Source: Pseudomonas baltica (GTDB lineage: Bacteria > Pseudomonadota > Gammaproteobacteria > Pseudomonadales > Pseudomonadaceae). From it: a stretch of DNA of 64,000 bases. The position numbers were made by a program, and so were the translations under genes. The stretch covers positions 1 to 64,000 of the forward strand of contig NZ_JACMYH010000006.1 of the NCBI RefSeq assembly GCF_014235765.1, in the 5' to 3' direction. The notes beneath the pieces are model-generated. The model was not told the origin of the DNA. It saw only the letters and a list, made by a program, of their open reading frames with translations, and searched no databases. The first letter of the stretch is position 1. Each line of letters begins with the position of its first letter. Below are positions 18,600 through 27,740 of this stretch, one piece after another.

Positions 18600-19734
18600 T
18601 TTCGACCGCATCCTCTCCAGTGAGGATGTGATGCGTCGCCGCGCAACATTTTTGCAGCGCATTCACATCGACGGCCCGTTGCTGATCCTGCTGCTGACCC
18701 TGGCGGCGGGCAGCCTGTTCGTCCTCTATTCGGCCAGCGGCAAGAACTGGGACCTGCTGATCAAGCAGGCCACGTCCTTCGGCCTGGGCCTGGTGTCGAT
18801 GTTCGTCATCGCCCAGCTCGAACCGCGTTTCATGGCGCGCTGGGTGCCCCTGGCCTACGTGACCGGGGTGATACTGCTGGTGGTAGTGGACGTCATGGGC
18901 CACAACGCCATGGGCGCCACGCGCTGGATCAACATCCCCGGGGTCATCCGCTTCCAGCCCTCGGAGTTCATGAAGATCATCATGCCGGCGACCATCGCCT
19001 GGTACCTGGCCAAGCGGACCCTGCCGCCGACCCTCAAGCACGTGGTGGTGAGCCTGGCCCTGATAGGCATTCCCTTTGCGCTGATCGTGCGCCAGCCAGA
19101 CCTCGGCACGTCACTGCTGATCCTGGCTTCCGGCTCCTTCGTGCTGTTCATGGCCGGGCTGCGCTGGCGCTGGATCGCCAGCGTGCTGGCAGCGGCGGTG
19201 CCGGTGGCGGTCGGCATGTGGTTCTTCATCATGCACGACTACCAGAAGCAGCGGATCCTGACCTTTCTCGACCCGGAGAGCGACCCGCTGGGTACCGGCT
19301 GGAACATCATCCAGTCCAAGGCGGCGATCGGTTCGGGTGGCGTGTTCGGCAAGGGCTGGCTGCTGGGCACCCAGTCGCACCTGGACTTCCTCCCCGAAAG
19401 CCACACCGACTTCATCATCGCGGTGCTCGGCGAGGAGTTCGGCCTGGTCGGTATCTGCGCGCTGCTGTTGATCTATCTGCTGCTGATCGGCCGTGGGCTG
19501 GTGATCACCGCGCAGGCCCAGACCCTGTACGGAAAGTTGCTCGCCGGCAGCTTGACCATGACTTTTTTTGTTTACGTTTTCGTCAATATCGGTATGGTCA
19601 GTGGCCTGCTGCCGGTGGTGGGGGTGCCGTTGCCTTTCATTAGCTACGGCGGAACTTCGCTGGTGACCCTGCTGTCAGCGTTTGGCGTTTTGATGTCGAT
19701 CCACACCCATCGCAAGTGGATCGCACAGGTTTGA
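18589..19734 (+). CDS. rodA: Rod-shape SEDS glycosyltransferase RodA
   Basis: 381 residues from a TTG at 18589, overlapping mrdA by 11 bases; an ATG at 18631 (MRRRATFLQR) is a shorter option. A polytopic SEDS protein with FVLYSASGKNWDLL, GHNAMGATRWINIPGVIRFQ, QPSEFMKI and RQPDLGTSLLI, the last carrying the catalytic Asp region. RodA polymerises glycan strands from lipid II in the elongation complex, paired with PBP2. The end PFISYGGTSLVTLLSAFG is typical. Confidence 0.96.
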   Translation: MKSNFDRILSSEDVMRRRATFLQRIHIDGPLLILLLTLAAGSLFVLYSASGKNWDLLIKQATSFGLGLVSMFVIAQLEPRFMARWVPLAYVTGVILLVVVDVMGHNAMGATRWINIPGVIRFQPSEFMKIIMPATIAWYLAKRTLPPTLKHVVVSLALIGIPFALIVRQPDLGTSLLILASGSFVLFMAGLRWRWIASVLAAAVPVAVGMWFFIMHDYQKQRILTFLDPESDPLGTGWNIIQSKAAIGSGGVFGKGWLLGTQSHLDFLPESHTDFIIAVLGEEFGLVGICALLLIYLLLIGRGLVITAQAQTLYGKLLAGSLTMTFFVYVFVNIGMVSGLLPVVGVPLPFISYGGTSLVTLLSAFGVLMSIHTHRKWIAQV

Positions 19735-19751
19735 ATAAGGTGAGCAATTGC

Positions 19752-20762
19752 ATGCAAGTAATGCGTAGCTGGGCAGCTCGGAACGTTCCCTGGATCGGCC
19801 TGATGGGCCTGTTGGGGTCGGCACAGCATGCCAGCGCCGGCGACTACGGTGGCTCGCCCCAGGTGACCCAGTTCATTGGTGAAATGACCCGCGACTATGG
19901 CTTCGCCAGCGAGCAGTTGAACGAAGTGTTCAGGGAAGTCGAGCGCAAGCAGTCGATTCTGGACGCGATCTCGCGTCCCGCCGAACGGGTCAAGCCGTGG
20001 AGCGAGTATCGGCCGATGTTCATCACCGATGCGCGCATCGCCCGCGGCGTGGATTTCTGGCGCCAGCACGAAGCGGTGCTGGCCCGTGCGGAACGCGAAT
20101 ACGGCGTACCGGCGCAGGTCATCGTCGCGATCATCGGTGTCGAAACCTTCTTTGGTCGCAACACCGGCAATTTCCGGGTGATCGACGCGTTGTCTACCTT
20201 GAGCTTCGATTACCCGCCACGCGCGGCATTCTTCCGCAAGGAGCTGCGCGAGTTCTTCCTGCTGGCCCGCGACGAACAGCTCGACCCACTGACCCTCAAG
20301 GGTTCGTACGCCGGCGCCATGGGCCTGCCGCAGTTCATGCCCAGCAGCTTCCGCGCCTACGCGGTGGATTTCGACGGCGACGGTCACATCAACATCTGGA
20401 CCAACCCCGATGACGCCATCGGCAGTGTTGCCAGCTATTTCAAGGAGCATGGCTGGGTGGCCGGTCAACCGGTGGTCAGCCGTGCCGGCGTTTCCGGCCC
20501 GCAGGTCGACGACGGCTTGAGCCCGGGCATCGACCCGGTCAAGAATGTCGGGCAGTTGCGGGCGCTGGGCTGGTCGAGTCATGATGCGCTACGCGATGAC
20601 CTGCCGGTGACCGCCTTTCGCCTGCAGGGCGCCGAGGGCCCGGAATATTGGCTGGGCCTGAAGAATTTCTATGCAATCACTCGCTATAACCGCAGTGTGA
20701 TGTACGCCATGGCTGTGCACCAACTGTCGGAATCGCTGGTTCAAGCACGGGGCGTCAAGTAA
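19752..20762 (+). CDS. sltB1: Lytic murein transglycosylase B, soluble type
   Basis: 336 residues from the ATG at 19752. A signal peptide ends at ASA (around residue 31); there is no lipobox, so this is the soluble SltB1 form rather than lipidated MltB. The catalytic Glu lies in VIVAIIGVETFFGRNTGNF, followed by GAMGLPQFMPSSFRAYAVDF. It cleaves the MurNAc-GlcNAc bond to give 1,6-anhydro ends. The position next to rodA and rlpA matches PAO1 (from memory). Its stop overlaps the rlpA start (TAATG). Confidence 0.93.
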   Translation: MQVMRSWAARNVPWIGLMGLLGSAQHASAGDYGGSPQVTQFIGEMTRDYGFASEQLNEVFREVERKQSILDAISRPAERVKPWSEYRPMFITDARIARGVDFWRQHEAVLARAEREYGVPAQVIVAIIGVETFFGRNTGNFRVIDALSTLSFDYPPRAAFFRKELREFFLLARDEQLDPLTLKGSYAGAMGLPQFMPSSFRAYAVDFDGDGHINIWTNPDDAIGSVASYFKEHGWVAGQPVVSRAGVSGPQVDDGLSPGIDPVKNVGQLRALGWSSHDALRDDLPVTAFRLQGAEGPEYWLGLKNFYAITRYNRSVMYAMAVHQLSESLVQARGVK

Positions 20763-21781
20763 TGCGGGCAATGCCGATACATACATCCTCCGCCATCGCG
20801 GCCTGCGCGGCCTTGGGCCTGCTGCTCGCCAGTTGCTCATCGACGCCGCCGCCGTCGCGTACCGTGAAGCAGTCCGGCCCGACCGTCAAAGCCATGCCTG
20901 GGCTGAACATCAACCGGGCACACAAGGACGGCGCGCCGTGGTGGGACGTCGACGTGTCGAAGATTCCCGACGCCGTGCCCACCCTGCACACCGGACCGTA
21001 CAAGGCCAATCCCTACACGGTATTGGGCAAGACCTACTTTCCGATTGCCGAGTCGCGTCAGTATCAGGCGACCGGCACGGCGTCATGGTACGGCACCAAG
21101 TTCCATGGCCAGAACACCGCCAACGGTGAGGTCTACGACCTGTATGGCATGAGCGCGGCGCACAAGACCCTGCCGCTGCCCAGCTATGTACGCGTGACCA
21201 ACCTGGACAACAGCCGCAGCGTGGTGCTGCGGGTCAATGATCGCGGGCCGTTCTACTCCGACCGCATCATCGACCTGTCCTATGCCGCGGCGAAAAAGCT
21301 GGGCTACGCCGAAACGGGTACGGCGCGGGTACGTGTCGAAGGTATCGACCCGCAGGAATGGTGGGCGCAGCGCGGCCGTCCGGCGCCACTGGTGCTCAAC
21401 CAGGGCCCGGTGGTGGCGCAGGCCCGGCCCAACATCACGCCGTCGGCTGGTACGGTCGAGCAATACACGCCGCCGCCGCAGCAACACGCGGTCGCCACGC
21501 TGCCGGTGCAGATGGACGCAAAAAAAAACGGTTCTGCACAAGCGTCTGGCCTGTATCTCCAGGTGGGAGCGTTCGCCAACCCCGACGCTGCGGAGCTGCT
21601 GCGTTCCAAGCTGAGCTCGATGGTGAGCGCGCCGGCTTTCACCAGCCAGATCGCCGTCAACCAGCAGACGTTCTATCGGGTACGCCTGGGACCGATCAAT
21701 TCCCAGGGTGAAGCCCAGCAGATTCAGGACAACGTGCGCATGGCCAATCTTGGCGTGCCCAAATTGGTGACACTGGATTGA
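20762..21781 (+). CDS. rlpA: Septal/endolytic lytic transglycosylase lipoprotein RlpA
   Basis: 339 residues. The lipobox LLASC gives a lipidated outer-membrane protein. The double-psi beta-barrel domain (residues about 98-190) holds GTASWYGTKFHGQNTANGE, SAAHKTLPLPSYVRV and RVNDRGPFYSDRIIDLS, including the Glu, His and Asp used by RlpA for catalysis. A linker rich in Pro/Gln/Ala precedes a C-terminal SPOR domain (LYLQVGAFANPDAAELLRSK), which binds denuded glycan at the septum. The start ATG overlaps the upstream stop. Confidence 0.95.
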   Translation: MRAMPIHTSSAIAACAALGLLLASCSSTPPPSRTVKQSGPTVKAMPGLNINRAHKDGAPWWDVDVSKIPDAVPTLHTGPYKANPYTVLGKTYFPIAESRQYQATGTASWYGTKFHGQNTANGEVYDLYGMSAAHKTLPLPSYVRVTNLDNSRSVVLRVNDRGPFYSDRIIDLSYAAAKKLGYAETGTARVRVEGIDPQEWWAQRGRPAPLVLNQGPVVAQARPNITPSAGTVEQYTPPPQQHAVATLPVQMDAKKNGSAQASGLYLQVGAFANPDAAELLRSKLSSMVSAPAFTSQIAVNQQTFYRVRLGPINSQGEAQQIQDNVRMANLGVPKLVTLD

Positions 21782-21902
21782 ACCGCGCCGCCTGCGGGCG
21801 GCGCTGCAATGAGCGCCCGGCAACGGGCGTGCGACACCGGGCCGCCGCCCACAACAAGACTGCCCGCAAGGGCATGTGCCCATCAGCAATTTCGAGAGAC
21901 GG

Positions 21903-23063
21903 ATGAACATCACCACACTTGCCAAACGCCTGTGCCTGCTTGTACCGCTGATCATCGCCCCTGCCGCTTGGGCGGCAGATCAGATGATGCCAGCGCCGCC
22001 GCAACTGGCTGCCAAATCCTACGTGCTGATGGAAGCTTCCAGCGGTAACGTGCTGGTTGAAAACAACGGCGACCAGCGTCTGCCGCCAGCCAGCCTGACC
22101 AAACTGATGACCGCGTACATCGCGACCCTGGAAATCCGTCGTGGCCAGATCGGCGAGAACGACCCGGTCACCGTCAGCGAAAACGCCTGGCGCACCGGCG
22201 GTTCGCGGATGTTCATCAAGGTCGGTACCCAGGTATCGGTCAGCGACCTGCTGCACGGCATCATCATCCAGTCGGGCAACGACGCTTCGGTGGCGCTCGC
22301 CGAGCACATCGCCGGCAGCGAAGACGCCTTCGCCGACATGATGAACACCACGGCTGGCAAGCTGGGCATGACCAACAGCCACTTCATGAACCCGACCGGC
22401 CTGCCGAACCCCGAGCATTACTCCACGGCCCACGACATGGCGGTACTGGCCCGTGCCATCATTCACGAAGACCCGGCTCACTATGCGATCTACTCGCAGA
22501 AGGAGTTCTTCTGGAACAACATCAAGCAGCCCAACCGCAACCTGCTGCTGTGGCGCGACAAGACCGTCGACGGCCTGAAGACCGGCCATACCGAAGAAGC
22601 CGGCTACTGCATGGTGTCCTCGGCCGTACGTGACGGCATGCGCCTGATCGCCGTGGTCTTCGGCACCAACAGCGAGCAGGCCCGCGCTGCCGAAACCCAG
22701 AAGCTGCTGACCTACGGCTTCCGCTTCTATGAAACCCAGACCTTCTACCAGAAGGGCACCGAGCTGGCCAAGGCACCGGTGTGGAAAGGCGACATCCGCG
22801 AAATCAAGGCCGGCCTGGCCGAAGACCTGACCATGACCCTGCCCAAGGGCCAGTTGAAGAACCTGGCTGCGAGCATGACCATGAATCCACAGCTGACCGC
22901 GCCTATCGCCAAGGGCGACGTGATCGGCAAGGTCGAAGTGAAGAACGGTGACAAGATCGTTCAGACCACCGACCTGATCGCGCTGGACGATGTACAGGAA
23001 GGTGGTATTTTCCGCCGCGTATGGGATAGCGTTCGTCTATTCTTCTACGGCTTGTTCAACTGA
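21903..23063 (+). CDS. dacC: D-alanyl-D-alanine carboxypeptidase, PBP5/6 type
   Basis: 386 residues from the ATG at 21903; upstream GAGAG serves as ribosome binding site. A signal peptide ends at AWA (residue 24). Catalytic motifs: PASLTKLMT (SXXK), QSGNDAS (SXN) and KTGHTEEAGYC (KTG). A C-terminal beta domain and an amphipathic end anchor it to the inner membrane. It trims pentapeptide stems. It is followed by a strong intrinsic terminator and belongs to the elongation/wall cluster from mrdA onward. Confidence 0.96.
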   Translation: MNITTLAKRLCLLVPLIIAPAAWAADQMMPAPPQLAAKSYVLMEASSGNVLVENNGDQRLPPASLTKLMTAYIATLEIRRGQIGENDPVTVSENAWRTGGSRMFIKVGTQVSVSDLLHGIIIQSGNDASVALAEHIAGSEDAFADMMNTTAGKLGMTNSHFMNPTGLPNPEHYSTAHDMAVLARAIIHEDPAHYAIYSQKEFFWNNIKQPNRNLLLWRDKTVDGLKTGHTEEAGYCMVSSAVRDGMRLIAVVFGTNSEQARAAETQKLLTYGFRFYETQTFYQKGTELAKAPVWKGDIREIKAGLAEDLTMTLPKGQLKNLAASMTMNPQLTAPIAKGDVIGKVEVKNGDKIVQTTDLIALDDVQEGGIFRRVWDSVRLFFYGLFN

Positions 23064-23077
23064 TATCGCGACCGCGC

Positions 23078-23117
23078 GCCCTCGCCTTTGCAACAGGCGA
23101 GGGCGTTGTCGTTTTCA
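23078..23117 (+). terminator. Intrinsic terminator after dacC
   Basis: CGCCCTCGCCT (23078-23088) pairs over 11 bases with AGGCGAGGGCG (23096-23106) around a 7-base loop, followed by TTGTCGTTTT. It separates the wall cluster from ybeD-lipB-lipA. Confidence 0.8.
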
Positions 23118-23142
23118 CGGTTTACCCGAGGCCGTCATCGCC

Positions 23143-23418
23143 ATGACCGATACCGAAGTAAAAGAGCCGAAAATCGAATTTCCCTGCGCCGACTACCCGA
23201 TCAAGATCATCGGCGATACCGGTGTGGGCTTTCGCGACACGGTGGTGCAGATCGTCGAAAAGCACGCAGCCGTCAATCACGACAAGAATGCCGAGCGCCA
23301 GAGCAGCAACGGTAACTACACCACGTTGCAGCTGCATATCCTGGCCACCGGCCAGGAGCAGCTCTACAACATCAACAGTGAGCTGCGCGCCACCGGCATC
23401 GTCAAAATGGTGCTGTGA
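23143..23418 (+). CDS. ybeD: DUF493 / YbeD family protein
   Basis: 91 residues from the ATG at 23143 (MTDTEVKEPKIEFPCADYPI). The core IKIIGDTGVGFRDTVVQIVE and TLQLHILATGQEQLYNINSEL match the YbeD family, an ACT-like ferredoxin fold of uncertain function, often encoded between dacA/C and lipB. The stop shares a base with the lipB start (TGATG), so translation is coupled. Confidence 0.94.
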   Translation: MTDTEVKEPKIEFPCADYPIKIIGDTGVGFRDTVVQIVEKHAAVNHDKNAERQSSNGNYTTLQLHILATGQEQLYNINSELRATGIVKMVL

Positions 23419-24065
23419 TGCCGCAATGCCTGGGGTTTCGCGAACTCGGCCCGTTGCCTTACGAGCCGGTATGGCACGCGATGCAGCGGTTCACCGACCA
23501 GCGCGATTCAGAGACTGCCGATGAGGTCTGGCTGGTCCAGCACCCGGCCGTGTTCACCCAGGGCCAGGCCGGCAAGGCCGAGCATCTGCTGGTGCCCGGC
23601 GAGATCCCGGTGGTGCAGGTCGACCGCGGCGGCCAGGTGACCTACCACGGTCCCGGGCAGTTGGTCGTGTACCTGTTGCTGGACGTGCGCCGGCTGGGCT
23701 ACGGGGTGCGAGAGCTGGTCACTCGCATGGAGCACACCCTGATCGATCTGCTGGCCTCCTACCGCGTGCAGGCTGCCGCCCGTGCGGATGCACCCGGGGT
23801 GTACGTGGAAGGGGCGAAGATCGCGTCGCTGGGCTTGCGTATCCGCCGCGGTTGTTCGTTCCATGGGCTGGCGTTGAACGTCGACATGGACCTTGCGCCG
23901 TTCCGGCGGATAAATCCATGTGGATATGCCGGCCTGCCGATGACGCAGATGTGCGATCATGTCGCACCCCTTGAATTTGCCGAGGTCAGTGCAAGGCTGC
24001 GAGCGCAGCTGGTCAAGCACCTCGACTATGTTGAGCAGACGACCCTTACGGGCGGAATCGACTGA
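23418..24065 (+). CDS. lipB: Octanoyl-[acyl-carrier-protein] transferase LipB
   Basis: 215 residues from the ATG at 23418 overlapping the ybeD stop. Conserved parts: QVDRGGQVTYHGPGQLVVYL, GAKIASLGLRIRRGCSFHG with the catalytic Lys in GAKIA, and the catalytic Cys in INPCGYAGLPMTQM. LipB moves octanoate from ACP to lipoyl domains of 2-oxoacid dehydrogenases and GcvH, and LipA then adds sulfur. lipA starts 1 base after this stop. Confidence 0.96.
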   Translation: MPQCLGFRELGPLPYEPVWHAMQRFTDQRDSETADEVWLVQHPAVFTQGQAGKAEHLLVPGEIPVVQVDRGGQVTYHGPGQLVVYLLLDVRRLGYGVRELVTRMEHTLIDLLASYRVQAAARADAPGVYVEGAKIASLGLRIRRGCSFHGLALNVDMDLAPFRRINPCGYAGLPMTQMCDHVAPLEFAEVSARLRAQLVKHLDYVEQTTLTGGID

Positions 24066-24066
24066 T

Positions 24067-25098
24067 ATGACTACCGCGACAGAAGCTGTGCAAACGCTGA
24101 TCCCCCTGCAGAACCTCGCCGAGGGTGCGCCCAAGGCCAATGCGCCACGGCCCAGGGTCGAGGCGGGCGTCAAGCTGCGCGGTGCCGAAAAGGTCGCGCG
24201 CATCCCGGTAAAGATCATCCCCACCGAAGAGCTGCCGAAGAAGCCCGACTGGATCCGGGTACGCATCCCGGTGTCTCCCGAGGTCGACCGGATCAAGCAA
24301 CTGCTGCGCAAGCACAAGCTGCACAGTGTCTGCGAAGAAGCCTCCTGCCCCAACCTGGGTGAATGCTTCTCCGGTGGTACCGCGACTTTCATGATCATGG
24401 GTGACATCTGCACCCGCCGATGCCCGTTCTGCGACGTCGGCCATGGTCGCCCCAAGGCACTGGATGCCGACGAGCCGATGAACCTGGCCGTGGCCATCGC
24501 CGACCTGCGCCTCAAGTACGTGGTGATCACCTCGGTGGACCGTGACGACCTGCGCGACGGCGGTGCCCAGCACTTCGCCGACTGCCTGCGGGAAATCCGC
24601 AAGCTGTCGCCGGGCGTGCAGCTGGAAACCCTGGTCCCCGACTACCGTGGGCGCATGGACGTGGCCCTGGCCATTACCGCGCAGGAGCCGCCGGATGTGT
24701 TCAACCACAACCTGGAAACCGTGCCGCGCCTGTACAAGGCTGCGCGCCCTGGTTCTGACTACCAGTGGTCGCTGACCCTGCTGCAGAAGTTCAAGGAGCT
24801 GGTGCCTCACGTGCCGACCAAGTCGGGCCTGATGCTGGGTCTGGGCGAGACCGACGAGGAAGTGATCGAGGTGATGCAGCGCATGCGCGAGCACAACATC
24901 GACATGCTGACCCTGGGCCAGTACCTCCAGCCTTCGCGCAGTCACCTGCCGGTACAGCGCTTCGTGCATCCGGACATCTTTGCCTGGTTCGCCGAAGAGG
25001 GCCACAAGATGGGCTTCAAGAACGTCGCCTCCGGGCCGTTGGTGCGTTCCTCGTACCACGCCGATCAGCAGGCGCACGAAGCCAAGATCAAGCTTTGA
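24067..25098 (+). CDS. lipA: Lipoyl synthase, radical SAM
   Basis: 343 residues from the ATG at 24067. Two [4Fe-4S] clusters are visible: the auxiliary one in CEEASCPNLGEC and the radical-SAM one in CTRRCPFC, plus the C-terminal serine-ligand motif RSSYHAD. LipA inserts two sulfur atoms into the octanoyl chain. Paired directly with lipB. Confidence 0.97.
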   Translation: MTTATEAVQTLIPLQNLAEGAPKANAPRPRVEAGVKLRGAEKVARIPVKIIPTEELPKKPDWIRVRIPVSPEVDRIKQLLRKHKLHSVCEEASCPNLGECFSGGTATFMIMGDICTRRCPFCDVGHGRPKALDADEPMNLAVAIADLRLKYVVITSVDRDDLRDGGAQHFADCLREIRKLSPGVQLETLVPDYRGRMDVALAITAQEPPDVFNHNLETVPRLYKAARPGSDYQWSLTLLQKFKELVPHVPTKSGLMLGLGETDEEVIEVMQRMREHNIDMLTLGQYLQPSRSHLPVQRFVHPDIFAWFAEEGHKMGFKNVASGPLVRSSYHADQQAHEAKIKL

Positions 25099-25221
25099 TC
25101 GACTAGATCATGTGGGCGCGGGGCGAGTGGCGAGCCATCTGCCCGTGAAGCGCGTCCACGCGCTGCATAGCCTGAGGGCAGGGCGCGCCGCTCGTTCCTG
25201 CCTGGATTGAGAATTTCGACC

Positions 25222-26133
25222 ATGCGATTACCCCCACGCCTGCCCGACCACGGCACGATCGCCTTGATCGCGCCCGCCGGTCCCATCGAGCTGGACGTAG
25301 AGGCAGCCTGTGCCTGGGGCCGCGCGCGTGGCTATACGCTGCGCATCTACCCCGGTGTCGCGCTGGCTCAGGGTTACCTGGCCGGCAGCGATGAAGCCCG
25401 TGTGCAAGACCTTCACGACGCTTTCGCCGACCCCGAGGTAGACGCCGTTCTTTGCCTGCGCGGTGGCTATGGCACCCCCCGCCTGCTAGACAAGATCGAC
25501 TTCGCGCTGCTGGCGCGACACCCCAAGCCATTGGTTGGCTACAGCGATATCACCGCGCTGCATCTGGCCATCGCTCGCCACGCCCGGTTCGTCACCTTCC
25601 ATGGGCCACTGTTCAAGGCCGATCTGCTGACGCAGAAGCGAGCGCCTACCGAATCTTCGCTGTGGCAGGCGCTGCGTGGCGAGATCGGCGCAGGTGACCT
25701 GCTGCGTCATCCGCCCGAGTGGCCGTTGACCACGGTAGTGCCGGGGCAGGCCCAGGGTTGCTTGATGGGCGGTAACCTGGCCATGATCAGTGCCACGCTC
25801 GGCACGCCGTACGAGCTTCCCGGTGATGGCATCGTGCTGTTCATCGAAGACGTCAACGAGCCCTTGTACCGCGTGGATCGCTTTCTGACTCACCTGCGTC
25901 TGGCAGGCAAGCTGAAGGGCGTGCAGGGCGTGATCGTTGGAGACTTCGCCGGAATCGCTGTCGAGCAGATGACCCCGTTGCTGCTCGAGACGTTCCAGGC
26001 CGAGGGTATCCCGGTCCTGGCTGGCTGGCGCAGTGGCCACTGCGACCCGAACCTGACCTTGCCGTTTGGCGTGCAGGTCAGGCTGGATGCCACTGCGCAG
26101 CAGGTCTGGCTGGAGCAGGATGTGGTGGCCTAG
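25222..26133 (+). CDS. ldcA: LD-carboxypeptidase, muramoyltetrapeptide type (S66)
   Basis: 303 residues from ATG 25222; a TTG five codons upstream is also possible and no strong ribosome binding site is seen. The S66 family motifs are present: LRGGYGTPRLLDKIDF, the nucleophile Ser in VGYSDITALHLAI, the Glu in LFIEDVNEPLYRVDRFL, and the His in WRSGHCDPNLTLPFG. LdcA removes the terminal D-Ala from cytosolic tetrapeptides in wall recycling, making the tripeptide that Mpl (mpl in this window) reuses. Confidence 0.93.
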   Translation: MRLPPRLPDHGTIALIAPAGPIELDVEAACAWGRARGYTLRIYPGVALAQGYLAGSDEARVQDLHDAFADPEVDAVLCLRGGYGTPRLLDKIDFALLARHPKPLVGYSDITALHLAIARHARFVTFHGPLFKADLLTQKRAPTESSLWQALRGEIGAGDLLRHPPEWPLTTVVPGQAQGCLMGGNLAMISATLGTPYELPGDGIVLFIEDVNEPLYRVDRFLTHLRLAGKLKGVQGVIVGDFAGIAVEQMTPLLLETFQAEGIPVLAGWRSGHCDPNLTLPFGVQVRLDATAQQVWLEQDVVA

Positions 26134-26167
26134 GCGAGGCCTGGGCCACCCGTGCAGGTCAGCGCGC

Positions 26168-27487
26168 TCACTGTTGCGTACGCAGCGCCTCGAGCAGCTT
26201 GTGGGTCGGGTACCCGTCGGCTGGCCAGCCCATGGCTTGCTGGGCACTGCGGATGGCCTTGCGGGTATTGGCACCGATGATGCCGTCCGCAGCGCCAGCA
26301 TCGTGGTTGCGTGCGCTCAACAGGCTCTGCAGCTCGATGCGTTCGGTGCGCGTAAGTGGCATGTCATCCTTGGGCCAGGTGCCTTGGATGTAGCCCGACC
26401 CCTGCAGGCGCTGCGCCAGGAGGCTTACGCCCAACGCGTAGGACGAGGAATTGTTGTACTTGAGGATCGCGCGGAAATTGTCGAAGACCAGGAAGGCCGG
26501 GCCCCGGTAGCCCGCCGGCAGAAGCAGCGCTGCTGCGGCATTTTCGCTGCCCGCCGGGACTGTGCCGCCGGGCATCGCCGCAACGCCCAGGCGCTGCCAT
26601 TCGCTGACCGGCCTGCGGCTGTTGCCGTCGGCCAGGGCGTAGTCGAAGCCCTCGGGCAGGCGCACTTCCAGCCCCCACGTCTGGCCGCTCTGCCAGCCCG
26701 AACTCTGCAGGTAGTGGGCGGTGGAGGCGAGGGCATCGGCGGCGCTGTTCCAGATGTCGCGCCGGCCATCGCCGTCGAAGTCCACGGCATGGGAATTGTA
26801 GGTGGTGGGAATAAACTGCGTCTGGCCCATGGCACCGGCCCACGAACCCAGCATGCGGTCGGGCTGGATGTCGCCGTTCTGCAGGATCTGCAACGCCGCC
26901 AGCAGCTGGCTCTGGGCGAATTCGGGGCGACGGCCTTCGTAGGCCAGGGTCGCCAATGAGCGGATTACCGATTTGTCACCCTGGATCTGGCCGAAGCTGC
27001 TTTCCATGCCCCATACGGCAACCAGTACCTGGCGTTCGACGCCGTAGCGCTGTTCGATGCTCGAGAGCACGTCGGCGTACTGCTCGAGCATGGCCTGACC
27101 ACGGCGCAGGCGGGTCGGGGAGATCGCCCCGTCGAGGTATTCCCATACCGGGCGGCTGAATTCGGGCTGGCTGCGATCGGCCTTGATCACGCTCATGTCC
27201 GGTGTGACGCCCTCGAAGGCGCGGTCGAACAGCTGCGCGTCGACGCCGCTGCGCAGGGCTTGCTGACGAAAGCCCTGCTGCCATTCGGCGAATGTCTGGG
27301 TGGGCAGCACCGGAGTGTCGACGCTGCTCGGCGCGGGCGCCATGGGTACCGGCAACGCAGGCTGGACGATGTGGGCGGGCAGGGTATCGGCGACGGTGGG
27401 TTTTTCCGCGCAGGCAACCAGCAAGGCCAGGCAGGTAGTCACGGCGAACTGGCGCATGGGCCAGCCTGAGGTACGACGAGAAGACAT
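26168..27487 (-). CDS. sltB3: Lytic murein transglycosylase, MltB family with peptidoglycan-binding domain
   Basis: 439 residues from 27487; an internal start at 27457 (MRQFAVTTCLALL) is possible. A signal peptide ends in a lipobox-like LLVAC, so it may be lipidated. An SLT_2 (MltB) domain covers about residues 65-360 with catalytic Glu in AVWGMESSFGQIQGD and the GAMGQTQFIPTTYNSHAVDF block. A PG_binding_1 domain is at about 375-436 (LLSARNHDAGAADGIIG). The closest known type is SltB3 of P. aeruginosa, by domain order and position near holA; the symbol is by analogy. It is convergent with ldcA. Confidence 0.88.
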   Translation of the reverse strand: MSSRRTSGWPMRQFAVTTCLALLVACAEKPTVADTLPAHIVQPALPVPMAPAPSSVDTPVLPTQTFAEWQQGFRQQALRSGVDAQLFDRAFEGVTPDMSVIKADRSQPEFSRPVWEYLDGAISPTRLRRGQAMLEQYADVLSSIEQRYGVERQVLVAVWGMESSFGQIQGDKSVIRSLATLAYEGRRPEFAQSQLLAALQILQNGDIQPDRMLGSWAGAMGQTQFIPTTYNSHAVDFDGDGRRDIWNSAADALASTAHYLQSSGWQSGQTWGLEVRLPEGFDYALADGNSRRPVSEWQRLGVAAMPGGTVPAGSENAAAALLLPAGYRGPAFLVFDNFRAILKYNNSSSYALGVSLLAQRLQGSGYIQGTWPKDDMPLTRTERIELQSLLSARNHDAGAADGIIGANTRKAIRSAQQAMGWPADGYPTHKLLEALRTQQ

Positions 27488-27594
27488 TCACAAGTCCAGG
27501 GCTTTCGGGGCAGAGGCAAACCTTAACATGCCAGCCGAATCAGTAGCATGGGTTTAGCCTTGTCAGCGATCACCCCGACAGACCGCAGTGCAGC

Positions 27595-27661
27595 TTTCGC
27601 GGCCACGGACCGCTCCTACGGGGATCACGGTCACCCTGTAGGAGCGGTCATCGGCCGCGAA
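27595..27661. repeat. REPIN, GGACCGCTCCTAC type
   Basis: TTTCGCGGCCACGGACCGCT with CCTAC is followed 20 bases later by its inverse (GTAGGAGCGGTCATCGGCCG with CGAA). This is the same REPIN type as the array at 37693-37969. It lies in the 253-base gap between the sltB3-like gene and holA. Confidence 0.85.
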
Positions 27662-27740
27662 GGGTTCGGCGCGGTTGACCAGCCATACCGCCCGCCGCTT
27701 TCGCAGACACACCGCAGGTCACCTGTGGGAGCGGGCGCTG

